Shown here in pieces: positions 9,824-19,818 of a stretch of DNA of 37,399 bases (position 1 is its first letter; each line of letters begins with the position of its first letter). The DNA is taken from contig PBTW01000088.1 of the NCBI GenBank assembly GCA_002729315.1, forward strand, positions 1-37,399. The letters run 5' to 3'. The DNA comes from Gammaproteobacteria bacterium. GTDB lineage: Bacteria > Pseudomonadota > Gammaproteobacteria > Pseudomonadales > Pseudohongiellaceae. The notes beneath the pieces were generated by a model that had not been told where the DNA came from, made no database searches, and saw only the letters and a program-made list of their open reading frames with translations. Position numbers and translations under genes: made by a program.

Positions 9824-10891
9824 TTACCGACGCTGGTCCAGCAGCTGATACATTCTTCTGACGGCTCTTGGATCAACCCCTGCCTCACCAATTTGCGGGA
9901 AATTAGCCCTATGGTTTGTCATATCAATTTGCAAAGCCGCTTCTCCCCAGCTTACTCCTTCTCGATAGAATCGGCCGGTCTTTAGCCAGAGATCTCGAAG
10001 GAAGTCTTGAAGCTTAACAATTGGCTCCTTTGATTCCATGATTGGTCCGTGACCCGGAAGCCAGTAATCAAATTCAAGACTCTTGAGTCCTTCCAGACTA
10101 TCTGGCCATTCATCTACGTGCCCATCACCCATGTATGGCAGCCCGGGGAGCATCATGTCTCCAGTGAACGCGACCTTCTCCTGAGGCAGGAAAATGACAA
10201 CATCACCGCCGGTGTGCGCACGCCCAAAATGCAGCAGCTGGATTTCTCTGTTGCCACCATCGATTGACTGAAATAACGTCATCTTATTCGTCAGAGTGAT
10301 ATGTGGTGGCGTCGGTCGCACCTCCGCAATTGCTGCAAGATACTCCCGCTGGACTTTCAATCGCTCCAGCAAACGACTCCGGCGATCTAAGTTAGTTTCC
10401 GCTGCAGCCAGTCGCTCCAAATTAGCCACAGTCAAGGCTACTGGGTCTGAAAAACTGCGGAAGGTATTCTCCTCAAGCACATCACCCGCCTCACCATTAA
10501 GTTTTTGCCGCGTATATTCGTGACCTATGATTTCGACCCCCACAGGGAAAGCCTGATTGCCATGGGCATGATCAAAATGATAATGGCTGTTCACCAAGTA
10601 ACGGATCGGCTTATCAGTCAACGCCGGCAAGGCATCCAGTAGGGCACGCGCCGCGGTTGGGGTCACATGGGAATCAACCACGAGCGTGTCGTTTTTTCCG
10701 ACCAGCACCATGACATTACTCATGGTGTAAACAGACCCACTGCCGGTGCCAAGCCAGACGCCGTCCTGTGCTTCCACGAATCGGTGGGTTGCGGTTTCGA
10801 TCACTCTGGGCTGCGCGCTTAGCGTCGACATAAATACTGCTGTGAGAACAAGTGAAGTGAATCGAGTCAATGGCCACAGCGTCTGTTTCAT
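9824..10891 (-). CDS. Secreted metallo-beta-lactamase-fold hydrolase; start refined from ORF 9824..11002
   Basis: MKQTLWPLTRFTSLVLTAVFMSTLSAQ signal peptide; HYHFDHAHGN (HxHxDH), GRAHTGGDVVIFLPQEKVAFTGDM and LPGHGPI motifs. Confidence 0.88.
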   Translation of the reverse strand: MKQTLWPLTRFTSLVLTAVFMSTLSAQPRVIETATHRFVEAQDGVWLGTGSGSVYTMSNVMVLVGKNDTLVVDSHVTPTAARALLDALPALTDKPIRYLVNSHYHFDHAHGNQAFPVGVEIIGHEYTRQKLNGEAGDVLEENTFRSFSDPVALTVANLERLAAAETNLDRRSRLLERLKVQREYLAAIAEVRPTPPHITLTNKMTLFQSIDGGNREIQLLHFGRAHTGGDVVIFLPQEKVAFTGDMMLPGLPYMGDGHVDEWPDSLEGLKSLEFDYWLPGHGPIMESKEPIVKLQDFLRDLWLKTGRFYREGVSWGEAALQIDMTNHRANFPQIGEAGVDPRAVRRMYQLLDQRR

Positions 10892-11084
10892 AGCAGGGTT
10901 CCTTTTGATGCTTAAATGTGAGGTAGCTCGGGTCCACAGCCAGAACATAATCCTACAGGAAGGGCTGATAAGCCAGTCCATCAAATTTGCACTGTAAAAC
11001 ATGCTTAATCGGGGCGCCTATATCAGCGAGCTAATTGAACACCTACGAGCCGGCTCGGGAAAAGCCCGTGGTCTCGGCATAAAA

Positions 11085-11113
11085 AAGGCCGGCTCCCGTC
11101 AAGAGCCGGCCTT
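11085..11113. terminator. Bidirectional Rho-independent terminator hairpin
   Basis: aaggccggctc-ccgtcaa-gagccggcctt, an 11-bp perfect stem preceded by an A run on the plus strand (a T run on the minus strand), just past the 3' end of the PEBP gene on the minus strand. Confidence 0.8.
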
Positions 11114-11131
11114 TAAGATAGCCATGCAGTG

Positions 11132-11713
11132 TTATTCCTTGCGCTCATAGTGGCCCATCAACATGCCCGTTGCCAGTACGTGGCCATTCATAGCGTCGAG
11201 TAATTCTGCCTTATCGAGGCCCGGCTCAAGATTTAATGCGTCATCAAGTGCATAGACGCGAAAATGATAGGCATGGAGCTGGCCGTTTGCGGGCGGTCGC
11301 GGACCGAAGTAGCCGGGACGCCGAAGACCATTCAGGCCATTAACAGTGCCTTCCAAACCTTCCATCTCAAGCGTCGCGTCAGCCGGCAACCCTGCTGGCA
11401 GCCCGGAGGCCGAAGCGGGGATGTTGTACATCACCCAGTGCACGAAAGGCTGCTCCATCATGCCGATCTCCACAACTTTAGGATCATCACAGATCAGCGC
11501 GAGCTGCTGCGTACCTTCCGGCAGATCCGTCCAGGTCAGGTCGATAGACACGTTTTCGCCATAGGCCGAATTCGATTCGGGCACCATGCCATGGTGATCA
11601 AAAGCAGAACTGGTTACCGAGATTGTCTCGGGCGCGTCCTGAGCGCCAACCTCAAAAGCCATGGAAGCGAGCAGAAAACAGGCCGAACTTACTAATTGTC
11701 TTTTCATAATCAA
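11132..11713 (-). CDS. YbhB/YbcL family Raf-kinase-inhibitor-like (PEBP) protein, secreted
   Basis: 193 aa with signal peptide; LTWTDLPEGTQQLALICDDP, FVHWVMYNIPA and GYFGPRPPANGQLHAYHFRVYALD are characteristic of bacterial PEBP. Confidence 0.92.
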   Translation of the reverse strand: MIMKRQLVSSACFLLASMAFEVGAQDAPETISVTSSAFDHHGMVPESNSAYGENVSIDLTWTDLPEGTQQLALICDDPKVVEIGMMEQPFVHWVMYNIPASASGLPAGLPADATLEMEGLEGTVNGLNGLRRPGYFGPRPPANGQLHAYHFRVYALDDALNLEPGLDKAELLDAMNGHVLATGMLMGHYERKE

Positions 11714-11791
11714 TCCTCTGTTTCATTGGGGTATGTAATCGGTGAAGCGAGATTTATCGTCCTGATACGGTGACATAACTCATCTGACTGC

Positions 11792-13438
11792 TTACTTGTT
11801 GACCACCAGTTCAACGGCCTCAGCACGCTCACGAAGCAGATACTTCTGCACCTTACCGGTAGATGTTTTATCGATTGGTCCAAAAACGACTTTCTTGGGA
11901 ATCTTAAATCCGGCCATTTCTTCCCGACAATAGCTGATAAGTTCCTCTACCGTAAGCACTTCGCCTTCTTTCAAGGCAACAAAAGCGCAAGGCACCTCGC
12001 CCCATTTCTCATTGGTGCTGGCCACGACTGCCGCTTCCAGAATTTTTGGATGTTTAAACAATATCGATTCGACTTCCAGAGAAGAAATATTTTCACCACC
12101 GGAAATAATAATGTCCTTGGAGCGATCCATAATCTGGACGTAACCATCGGGGTACCAGACTGCCAGATCACCAGAATGAAACCAGCCTCCTGCAAAAGAG
12201 GCTTCGGTTGTGGCCGGGTTTTTCAGGTAGCCCTTCATAACCAAATTTCCGCGCATGAAGATTTCACCCATTGTTTGCCCGTCCTTCGGAACAGGCTTCA
12301 GAGTTTCCGGGTCCGCAACCATCATCTCATCCTGCAGCGGAGCCCGGACGCCCTGACGCGCAAGTAACTCGGCCCGATCATCGACACTAAGTTCCTGCCA
12401 CTCATCATGTGGCGAACAGACAACACATGGGCCGTAGGTCTCGGTCAGTCCGTAAACGTGGCAAACACTGAAGCCCATGTTTTCCATGCCGGCGATCACT
12501 GCAGCAGGCGGCGCTGCTCCAGCCGTCATCGCACTCACTTTTTGGCTTATACCCTGTTTGATCTCGTCTCTGGCATTGACCATGGTGTTGAGCACCACAG
12601 GCGCTCCGCAAAAGTGCGTAACTCTATGCGCCTTAATCGCATTGAAAATAGCTTCGTCCCGAACGTGCCGCAAACAAACGCTGGTGCCGGTAACGGCAGC
12701 AAGAGTCCAAGGGAAACACCAGCCGTTACAATGGAACATAGGCAAAGTCCAGAGGTAGACGGGATGGCCACTCATATCCCAGCAGAGTGACATGGAAATC
12801 GCGTTCAGGTAAGCACCACGGTGATGGTATACCACCCCTTTGGGATCACCAGTAGTGCCCGAGGTGTAGTTGAGTGAAATCGCTTGCCACTCGTCTTTGA
12901 CCTTAAAGCAGCGGTATTCAAGATCTCCCGTTGCCAGGACTTCATCATAGGTCATGGCGCCGAGCAATTCGCCACCAGAAAAGTAAGGGTCGTCAATGTC
13001 AATCACTACCGGCTTGTCAGACAACAGTTCAAGGGCCGCGTTAATCGTATTGCTGTACTCACGATCCGTAAACAGGACCTTAGTGTCCGCGTGCTGCAGA
13101 ATAAATGCTATGGCTTTAGCATCAAGCCGGACATTAAGGGCATTGAGTACTGCCCCGATCATAGGAACCCCAAAATGCGCTTCGAAGGTTTCTGGAGTGT
13201 TAGCTCCCATAAACGATACGGTGTCTCCCTCACCGATGCCCATCTTGCGCAATGCCGAGGCAAGGCGACAGGACCTGGCATAGGTTTCGGCCCAGGTATA
13301 GATCGTGTCACCGTGAATGACCGAAGGAAGATCCGGATAAACGCTGGCGCTGCGCTCAAGGAAACTGAGAGGGGTCAGAGGAGCGAAATTCGCCTGGTTC
13401 ATACCCAGGTTCTGCTCGTAGATATTTTGAACGCTCAT
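11792..13438 (-). CDS. Acyl-CoA synthetase / AMP-dependent ligase
   Basis: 548 aa; YTSGTTGDPKGVVYHHRGAYLNA P-loop, YGLTETYGP, GWFHSGDLAVWYPDGYVQIMDRSKDIIISGGENISSLEVE and KTSTGKVQKYLLRE. Confidence 0.94.
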   Translation of the reverse strand: MSVQNIYEQNLGMNQANFAPLTPLSFLERSASVYPDLPSVIHGDTIYTWAETYARSCRLASALRKMGIGEGDTVSFMGANTPETFEAHFGVPMIGAVLNALNVRLDAKAIAFILQHADTKVLFTDREYSNTINAALELLSDKPVVIDIDDPYFSGGELLGAMTYDEVLATGDLEYRCFKVKDEWQAISLNYTSGTTGDPKGVVYHHRGAYLNAISMSLCWDMSGHPVYLWTLPMFHCNGWCFPWTLAAVTGTSVCLRHVRDEAIFNAIKAHRVTHFCGAPVVLNTMVNARDEIKQGISQKVSAMTAGAAPPAAVIAGMENMGFSVCHVYGLTETYGPCVVCSPHDEWQELSVDDRAELLARQGVRAPLQDEMMVADPETLKPVPKDGQTMGEIFMRGNLVMKGYLKNPATTEASFAGGWFHSGDLAVWYPDGYVQIMDRSKDIIISGGENISSLEVESILFKHPKILEAAVVASTNEKWGEVPCAFVALKEGEVLTVEELISYCREEMAGFKIPKKVVFGPIDKTSTGKVQKYLLRERAEAVELVVNK

Positions 13439-13553
13439 AGAATCGTTTTATTCCCGTTATGTTATTCAGGCGAGAGAGGCATCGAAGGTGAACTGCGAGA
13501 CACCCGCCCACCCTGTTGAAGTCGATACGGTCATCTACCGCCCAGTAAGTCAA

Positions 13554-13580
13554 CAAAAAGTTCCGCTGTCCCGTGACAGC
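13554..13580 (-). terminator. Possible Rho-independent terminator (minus strand) downstream of the SDR/DUF4345-like genes
   Basis: GCTGTC-CCGT-GACAGC stem-loop at 13565-13580; on the minus strand it is followed within a few bases by CTTTTTG. Confidence 0.4.
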
Positions 13581-13711
13581 TGACGCCTGTGTAGACCGCT
13601 AGTTTGGCCTCCAGCAAAGAGTATCCCAATCCAAAGAGCCTGCACAATGTCAGCGGATAAGAAGCGCGCTCATCGACCACTGGCGCAGCGCCAAAGACGA
13701 CTCCCAGGCAA

Positions 13712-14149
13712 CTATATCCCCTGAAGGGAAAGCTCGCGGGATTTTCGATTGGCGCGGCGGTGACCCAGTAGCGAGATCAGCGCCAGCGCAGCGCTTAGCA
13801 GCTCTATATAAAGCAGGCGCAGGGTAAAATCATCGAAGAGGCCTTCGATAAAAATCCCCCAGGACCTGACCGCAGCCAGAGCTGCATAACTCACCAGGAA
13901 TAAGACAAGCGCCGACTCTAGCATACCGGCGAATAGCACTGCCATCAGGGAAAAAACTGCCAGCGATCCCATCATCCCGACATACATGGTTCGCAGTTCG
14001 GTGTAGCCAATCTCATCAATCAGCTCAATTCCGAGATTGGCAAACCATACACGGGGCGTGACAACAAACAGCGCGGCGAGAATGCCATAAACCAAACCGT
14101 TAACTAGCAGGAACCCGCGAGGCAACACCTGATATATCACATTCTGCAA
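13712..14149 (-). CDS. DUF4345-like four-TM membrane protein
   Basis: 145 aa, about four hydrophobic segments; family call by recollection of pattern only. Confidence 0.55.
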   Translation of the reverse strand: MQNVIYQVLPRGFLLVNGLVYGILAALFVVTPRVWFANLGIELIDEIGYTELRTMYVGMMGSLAVFSLMAVLFAGMLESALVLFLVSYAALAAVRSWGIFIEGLFDDFTLRLLYIELLSAALALISLLGHRRANRKSRELSLQGI

Positions 14150-14201
14150 AGTCTCATTCCTCTGTTGGTTGTGGATCAGATCGTAGATAGCACAGCAGGT
14201 C

Positions 14202-14993
14202 TCACCGCCGCGACAGCGGCGCCATTGTCAGATGCCTGCCACCATCGACGATGAGGGTCTCTCCAGTGACCACCTGTGGTCCGGTGATGAAATGTATAAT
14301 AGCATCTGCCACAGTCTCTGGCGTGGCGGTCACGCCCAACGGCGCATTTTCCCGGTTGAACGCCATGAGTTTGGCATAGCGGTCATCACCGTAGCCCTCT
14401 TTCAGCCATTCACCCTCGATAAACCCCGGGCACACCGCATTGATTCTTAGTTTCGGGCCCAAGGCTCTCGCCAGTGAAAGCGTCATGGTAACCATGGCAC
14501 CCTTTGATGCCGCGTAGGCCACGCAACTGCCGATGCCGGTGATCCCCGCAGTCGACGCGACGTTGACCACCGCGCCTCCTTCCTCCTGAGCATGCATTAG
14601 GTGACTCACCGCGCGGGTCATCTGATAAGCACCAACGACATTGACGCTGTAGATGCGCTGGAAATCCTCAGCACTGAGACCATCAAGCCTGTGATGGTCG
14701 ACGAATTTGGTAGTACCCGCATTGTTCACCAGTGCATCAACCCGACCCCACTTCTCATTCGCGGCCTGCGCCATCGCGACACAGTCTTCATCATTGGCCA
14801 CATTAGCTTGCAAAACCAGAGTATCTGCTCCCGCCGCTTCACAAGCTTCGGCAACTTGCTTGGCACCTGCAGCATTGTTGTTGTAATTGATTACCACATG
14901 GCAACCCTGTTCCGCGAGAAGACGTGCCGTTGCCGCACCGACTCCGCTGCTGGAGCCAGTGACTATGGCAACGCGATTCGTCAAATCTTTCAT
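14202..14993 (-). CDS. SDR family oxidoreductase (classical Rossmann fold, FabG-like)
   Basis: 263 aa; VTGSSSGVGAATARLL (TGxxxGxG), LVNNAG, YAASKGAM (YxxxK) and a C-terminal TGETLIVDGGRHL. Confidence 0.93.
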   Translation of the reverse strand: MKDLTNRVAIVTGSSSGVGAATARLLAEQGCHVVINYNNNAAGAKQVAEACEAAGADTLVLQANVANDEDCVAMAQAANEKWGRVDALVNNAGTTKFVDHHRLDGLSAEDFQRIYSVNVVGAYQMTRAVSHLMHAQEEGGAVVNVASTAGITGIGSCVAYAASKGAMVTMTLSLARALGPKLRINAVCPGFIEGEWLKEGYGDDRYAKLMAFNRENAPLGVTATPETVADAIIHFITGPQVVTGETLIVDGGRHLTMAPLSRR

Positions 14994-15394
14994 ATGTCAG
15001 TTCCTTTGTCTGTGCCTTTATCGATACACGAGTGACTGACCCGTATCAGCTTTGTTCAAAATTAGCATAAATCCAGGCTGATTCCCGCTAGGAACCCCTC
15101 ACGAATGAGCTGGCATTGTCTCCGGCGAGAGAATCATCAATGAGCAGCAAATATTTAATAGAAGAAAAATGCCGTTACAATGCGTAACACTTTTCACCTG
15201 TAGTCTGCCTTATCATTTGCACCCCTGATTGAACTCTACTAATCGCTGCGATGTGCCGACCTGGCTTGCCACAGCAAAGTCGCACTGGCAATGAACTGGG
15301 AGGAAGTAGCGACCGTAGCGTAGGTAGTCTTACCATTTTTCTTGCCTGAGATCACGGGCACACCACTAATTCAAGAAATTGGCCGGAGGCCTTT

Positions 15395-16507
15395 GTGAAA
15401 AAGCAGCATCTGATCTCTTTCGCGATACTTTTCACCATCACGGCATGGATGATGGTTCCACGATCAGGTCCCAGTTCAGCAAAGACTCCCGAGGCTGCAG
15501 AGCGGGAAGTTCAGGTAGTCGCGACAGGAGCGCCTGCCAGTGAAGATCCGGACGTGATTTCCATCCGAGCTGAGCGCATCAGGCCAGAACTGTACGTCGA
15601 ACAGATCATGGTTCGCGGCCGCACCCAGGCGTTCCGCCATGTACAGGTGAGGGCCGAGCTGCAGGGAAGACTGGTGAGCGAGCCGGTGCCCCGGGGAGCA
15701 CGGGTCAGTGCCGGCGACGTGCTATGCGAACTGGCGATCGATGATCGATCAGCGAATCTCAATGAGGCTCTGGCGCAGCGTGAACGTGCGCAATTCGAGT
15801 ATGAAGCGGCGGTGGACCTTCAGGCCCGCGATTTGCAGTCCGATGTTGTTGTGGCTCAGCTAAAAGCTGCACTTGAGTCTGCCGAAGCTGCCGTTACTCG
15901 AACGCAGCTCGCCGTCGATCGCACCCAGATCATCGCCCCTTTTGACGGTGTGGTCGAGACACGCACCGTTGAGGTGGGCGATTTGTTGAATGTTGGGTCG
16001 GTCTGCGCCTCTGTACTTGATGACAGCCCGATGCTGCTAGTCGGCCTGATTCCTGAACAGGAAGTCAATCGTATCCAAACCGGAGCCGAAGTCACCGGCC
16101 GCCTGGTTGGTGGCCAGCAAGTGACAGGCACCGTGACCTTTCTCGCCGCCTCGGCAGATCCGGTGTCCCGCAGCTATCGCATCGAAATTGAAGTTTACGG
16201 TGCCGGCGAACAGATTCGCGAAGGGATTACCACTGAAATTCTGGTGAAAGCTGACGAAGTGATCGCTCATCGAATCCCGTCCTCCGCTCTGACTCTTGAT
16301 GACAATGGCAATATCGGCGTCAAAGTGGTGGAACGCAATGACACAGTTGCTTTTTACAACGTCTCCATCGTGGGGGACGACACAAATCAACTCAATCCAG
16401 GGATCTGGGTTACCGGACTTCAGGGTGACATAACACTTGTGACGGTCGGCCAGGAAATTGTTTTTCCCGGTCAGATCGTCGCTGCCAATTTTGATTGGGA
16501 TCTATAA
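15395..16507 (+). CDS. RND efflux periplasmic adaptor (membrane fusion protein)
   Basis: 370 aa; V.VRGRTQAFRHVQVRAELQGRLVSEPVPRGARVSAGDVLCELAIDDR...LDRTQIIAPFDGVVETRTVEVGDLLNVG; directly upstream of an RND permease. Confidence 0.92.
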   Translation: MKKQHLISFAILFTITAWMMVPRSGPSSAKTPEAAEREVQVVATGAPASEDPDVISIRAERIRPELYVEQIMVRGRTQAFRHVQVRAELQGRLVSEPVPRGARVSAGDVLCELAIDDRSANLNEALAQRERAQFEYEAAVDLQARDLQSDVVVAQLKAALESAEAAVTRTQLAVDRTQIIAPFDGVVETRTVEVGDLLNVGSVCASVLDDSPMLLVGLIPEQEVNRIQTGAEVTGRLVGGQQVTGTVTFLAASADPVSRSYRIEIEVYGAGEQIREGITTEILVKADEVIAHRIPSSALTLDDNGNIGVKVVERNDTVAFYNVSIVGDDTNQLNPGIWVTGLQGDITLVTVGQEIVFPGQIVAANFDWDL

Positions 16508-16531
16508 GATAGTCCCGCTTCGGATGCGTCT

Positions 16532-19500
16532 ATGAATTATCTTGAAACTGCGGTTTCCCGATCCAGGACCACTCTCTCAGTTTTTGTTGCGGTCATGTTG
16601 ACAGGCTTTGCCTCTTATCTGTCGATTCCGGTTGAACTGAATCCAGATGTTGATGTGCCGATTATCGTGACCACGATTCTCCACGAAGGCATTTCACCGG
16701 AGGATGCCGAGCGCTTGCTGTCCAAGCCGGCTGAGCTTGAACTGAAAACACTGGACGGAATCACTCAGATCAACTCTTTCTCAAGCGAAAACGCGGCAAC
16801 GGTGATCACCGAATTTGACATCGACTTCGAGTCCTCAACGGCCCTTGCCGATGTGCGAGAAGCCATCAACCGAGCCAAGGCGAGATTTCCGCAAAATACC
16901 GAAGAGCCACTGATTACGGAAGTCTCTGCTGCGGAATTGCCAATTGTCCAGATCGCGATTGGCGGCGAGGGCGTTCCGGAAAGAACACTGCTCCGCATTG
17001 CCGAAGAACTGCAGAGAGAGATCGAAATTCTGCCACAAATCCTCGAAGCGACGATGGTCGGTAACCGGGAGGAACTGCTGGAAGCAGTGATCGACCCGGC
17101 CAAATTGGAAACTTACGGCATTCCTAACTCCGCCATCATTCAGACGGTTACCAGCAACAACCGTCTGATTCCTGCAGGCCAGGTTGACACCGGTCAGGGG
17201 AGTTTTTCGGTCAAGGTCCCCGGCCTGATTGAAAATGCAGATGACCTGTTTGATCTGCCACTCGCATCAAGCGCAGATGGTGTGCTAACAGTATCCGACA
17301 TCGCCGACGTCAGACGGACGTTCAAGGATGCCACCCGATATGCCTACGCCAACGGCTCTTCGTCGATATCGCTAAATGTAATGAAGCGAAACGGCGCCAA
17401 TCTAGTTGAAGCTATGGCCGAAGTCGATCAGGTCGTCACTGACATCCGTCCATCCCTACCCCCTGCCGTCTCTGTGTCTTACATCAACAATACCGCGCCC
17501 CTCGTTATCGAGCAAAACATGGGCCTGCAAGGTAATATGGCCACTGCCATGGTGCTGGTGCTGATCGTCGTCATTGCTTCCGTGGGTATTCGCTCAGGCT
17601 TTCTTGTGACCCTGTCTGTCCCTTTTTCTTTCTTTTTTGCTTTTATCGTCATCAGCTTGCTGGGTTTTACCTACAACTTCATGGTGATTTTCGGGTTGTT
17701 GCTAGGCCTTGGCATGCTTATCGATGGCGCGATTGTGATGGTTGACTACGCAGATCGCAAGATGGCCGAAGGCAAGGACAGCCTCGCTGCCTATCGTCTA
17801 GCTGTGAATCGCATGTTCTGGCCCATACTGGCGTCAACCGCCACCACCCTGGCCGCCTTTCTTCCAATCATGTTCTGGCCCGGTGTTGCAGGTCAGTTCA
17901 TGAGTTATCTGCCGATCACGGTCTTTGCGGTACTGATCGGCTCGCTGTTCTACGCCCTACTCTTCGCGCCCACAATCGGAGCCCTGATAGGCCGCTCCGG
18001 CGCTATCGGTAGAGGCGATGCCAGTGCATTGCGCAACCTGGAGTCCGGCAAAACAGAAAACATTCACGGCGTCACCGCTGTATACGCACGGATTCTGGAC
18101 CTAGCCGTACGCATGCCGGTTGCCGTGTTCGTACTCAGCATTCTCATGCTGATCACCATCGTTACTGCCTATGGTCGTTACGGCAAGGGCGTTGAATTTT
18201 TCACCGGCGTGGAACCGAGTCAGACTCAGATTCAGGTCTTTGCCCGCGGCAATTTTTCGCCGGCTGAGGTGCGCGATCTCATGCTCGATGTGGAGCGCCG
18301 TATTCGTCGCGTGGGGCACATCAAAGGGATAGTGACGCAGTCCGGCGCTGGCTCACAAATGGGTGGCGATCAGCAGACCGCGCCTGATCTGATTGGCAGT
18401 ATTTTCGTGGAGATGACCGACCGGCGGGTACGCCCTGGGATCGATGGCTTTGAAGTCGAGAATCGCTATCGAGAAGCCATTTCCAATATGCCGGGCGTCA
18501 GAGCGGAAGTGGTTACCGTTGAGAATGGCCCACCCGTCGGCAAAGAAATTCAAATTGAACTGTCAGGCGATGATCTCGATCTTCTGTTCGCTGAAGCCAC
18601 TCGGATCCGAAATTTTATGGAGACTGAGCTGGGCGAGCAGCTGATCGACATTGACGATACGGCACCTATACCCGGCATCGAGTGGGAATTCGTCGTGGAC
18701 CGCGCACAAGCCGCCATGTTGGGTGCCAACATGGCTGAAATTGGTACAGCCATTCAGTTGATGACCAATGGAATTTTCATGGGAGACTACCGCCCAGATG
18801 ACAGTGAAGAAGAAGTCGACATCCGGGTCCGCTACCCGTCTCAGTACAGAGGTCTTGACCAGATGGAATCGATTCGCATCAGCACGGTAAACGGGCCAGT
18901 GCCGATCAGCAGTTTTGTCTCACGAGTAGCCAAGCCTAAAGTCAGCTCGATCCAGCGCGTCGACGGCGCCCGGGTTGTCTATGTCCGTGCAAACCCGGCG
19001 TCGGGCGTTGTTGCCGACAACAAACTGCAGGAGATTTCCGCATGGCTGGCTGAAAATCCGCCGGTAGATGGCGTTTATTATGAGTTTAGGGGCGCCAATG
19101 AAGAGCAGGAGCAATCCGCCGCCTTTCTAGTTCAGGCCTTCTCGCTAGCCATGGCTCTTATGGCCATTCTTCTAGTAACACAGTTCAACAGTTATTACCA
19201 GGCCCTGCTGATACTGTCGTCAGTGTTGTTATCAACCGCCGGCGTTCTGCTCGGTCTTTTGACCACGGGCCAGACGTTTTCAGTTATTCTGACCGGCATC
19301 GGCATTGTGGCTCTGGCCGGTATTATTGTGAACAACAATATCGTGCTCATTGATACCTTCAACGTCCTGCGCCAGGAACACCCAGACTGGGCACTGCGGA
19401 AAATCATCGTTCAAACGGGTATTCAGCGACTGCGTCCGGTATTTCTCACCACGTTTACAACCGGCTTTGGCCTGTTACCGCTCGCTATGGGCGTGTCGGT

Positions 19501-19714
19501 AGACCTGATCGGGGCGGAAATCGAAGTAGGAGGCCCCATTACCTCACAGTGGGTGAGCCTGGCATCTGCCATCGTGTTCGGGCTTTCCTTTGCGACCGTG
19601 CTGACCCTTATTGTTACCCCGGCAATGCTGGCGCTTCCACAGAGGCTGCGTGACCTAGTCAAGCGCAAGCCCACAGGGGCTGCCACTCCGGCGCGCGCTC
19701 AGCTCGCTTCCTAA
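16532..19714 (+). CDS. RND efflux permease (AcrB/HAE-1-like)
   Basis: 1060 aa; N-terminal TM followed by SIPVELNPDVDVPIIVTT; GLLLGLGMLIDGAIVMVDYADRKM in TM4 and GIVALAGIIVNNNIVLIDTFNVLRQ near TM10-11. Confidence 0.95.
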   Translation: MNYLETAVSRSRTTLSVFVAVMLTGFASYLSIPVELNPDVDVPIIVTTILHEGISPEDAERLLSKPAELELKTLDGITQINSFSSENAATVITEFDIDFESSTALADVREAINRAKARFPQNTEEPLITEVSAAELPIVQIAIGGEGVPERTLLRIAEELQREIEILPQILEATMVGNREELLEAVIDPAKLETYGIPNSAIIQTVTSNNRLIPAGQVDTGQGSFSVKVPGLIENADDLFDLPLASSADGVLTVSDIADVRRTFKDATRYAYANGSSSISLNVMKRNGANLVEAMAEVDQVVTDIRPSLPPAVSVSYINNTAPLVIEQNMGLQGNMATAMVLVLIVVIASVGIRSGFLVTLSVPFSFFFAFIVISLLGFTYNFMVIFGLLLGLGMLIDGAIVMVDYADRKMAEGKDSLAAYRLAVNRMFWPILASTATTLAAFLPIMFWPGVAGQFMSYLPITVFAVLIGSLFYALLFAPTIGALIGRSGAIGRGDASALRNLESGKTENIHGVTAVYARILDLAVRMPVAVFVLSILMLITIVTAYGRYGKGVEFFTGVEPSQTQIQVFARGNFSPAEVRDLMLDVERRIRRVGHIKGIVTQSGAGSQMGGDQQTAPDLIGSIFVEMTDRRVRPGIDGFEVENRYREAISNMPGVRAEVVTVENGPPVGKEIQIELSGDDLDLLFAEATRIRNFMETELGEQLIDIDDTAPIPGIEWEFVVDRAQAAMLGANMAEIGTAIQLMTNGIFMGDYRPDDSEEEVDIRVRYPSQYRGLDQMESIRISTVNGPVPISSFVSRVAKPKVSSIQRVDGARVVYVRANPASGVVADNKLQEISAWLAENPPVDGVYYEFRGANEEQEQSAAFLVQAFSLAMALMAILLVTQFNSYYQALLILSSVLLSTAGVLLGLLTTGQTFSVILTGIGIVALAGIIVNNNIVLIDTFNVLRQEHPDWALRKIIVQTGIQRLRPVFLTTFTTGFGLLPLAMGVSVDLIGAEIEVGGPITSQWVSLASAIVFGLSFATVLTLIVTPAMLALPQRLRDLVKRKPTGAATPARAQLAS

Positions 19715-19818
19715 GCATAACCACAGCGTTTCACCCGAATCGAGCGTCCCCAGATAGGGTAGCGCGTCGATGACATTCATGCCAGAATCTTTACATCAGT
19801 CGCCGAGACTACAGATCC

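Noticed and set aside
12884-13519. Plus-strand 211-aa ORF antisense to the acyl-CoA synthetase
   Set aside because: Shadow ORF opposite a gene with clear AMP-ligase motifs.
15000-15394. Possible tRNA or structured RNA in the SDR/RND divergent intergenic region
   Set aside because: No cloverleaf or known motif could be identified by eye; treated as a promoter region only.
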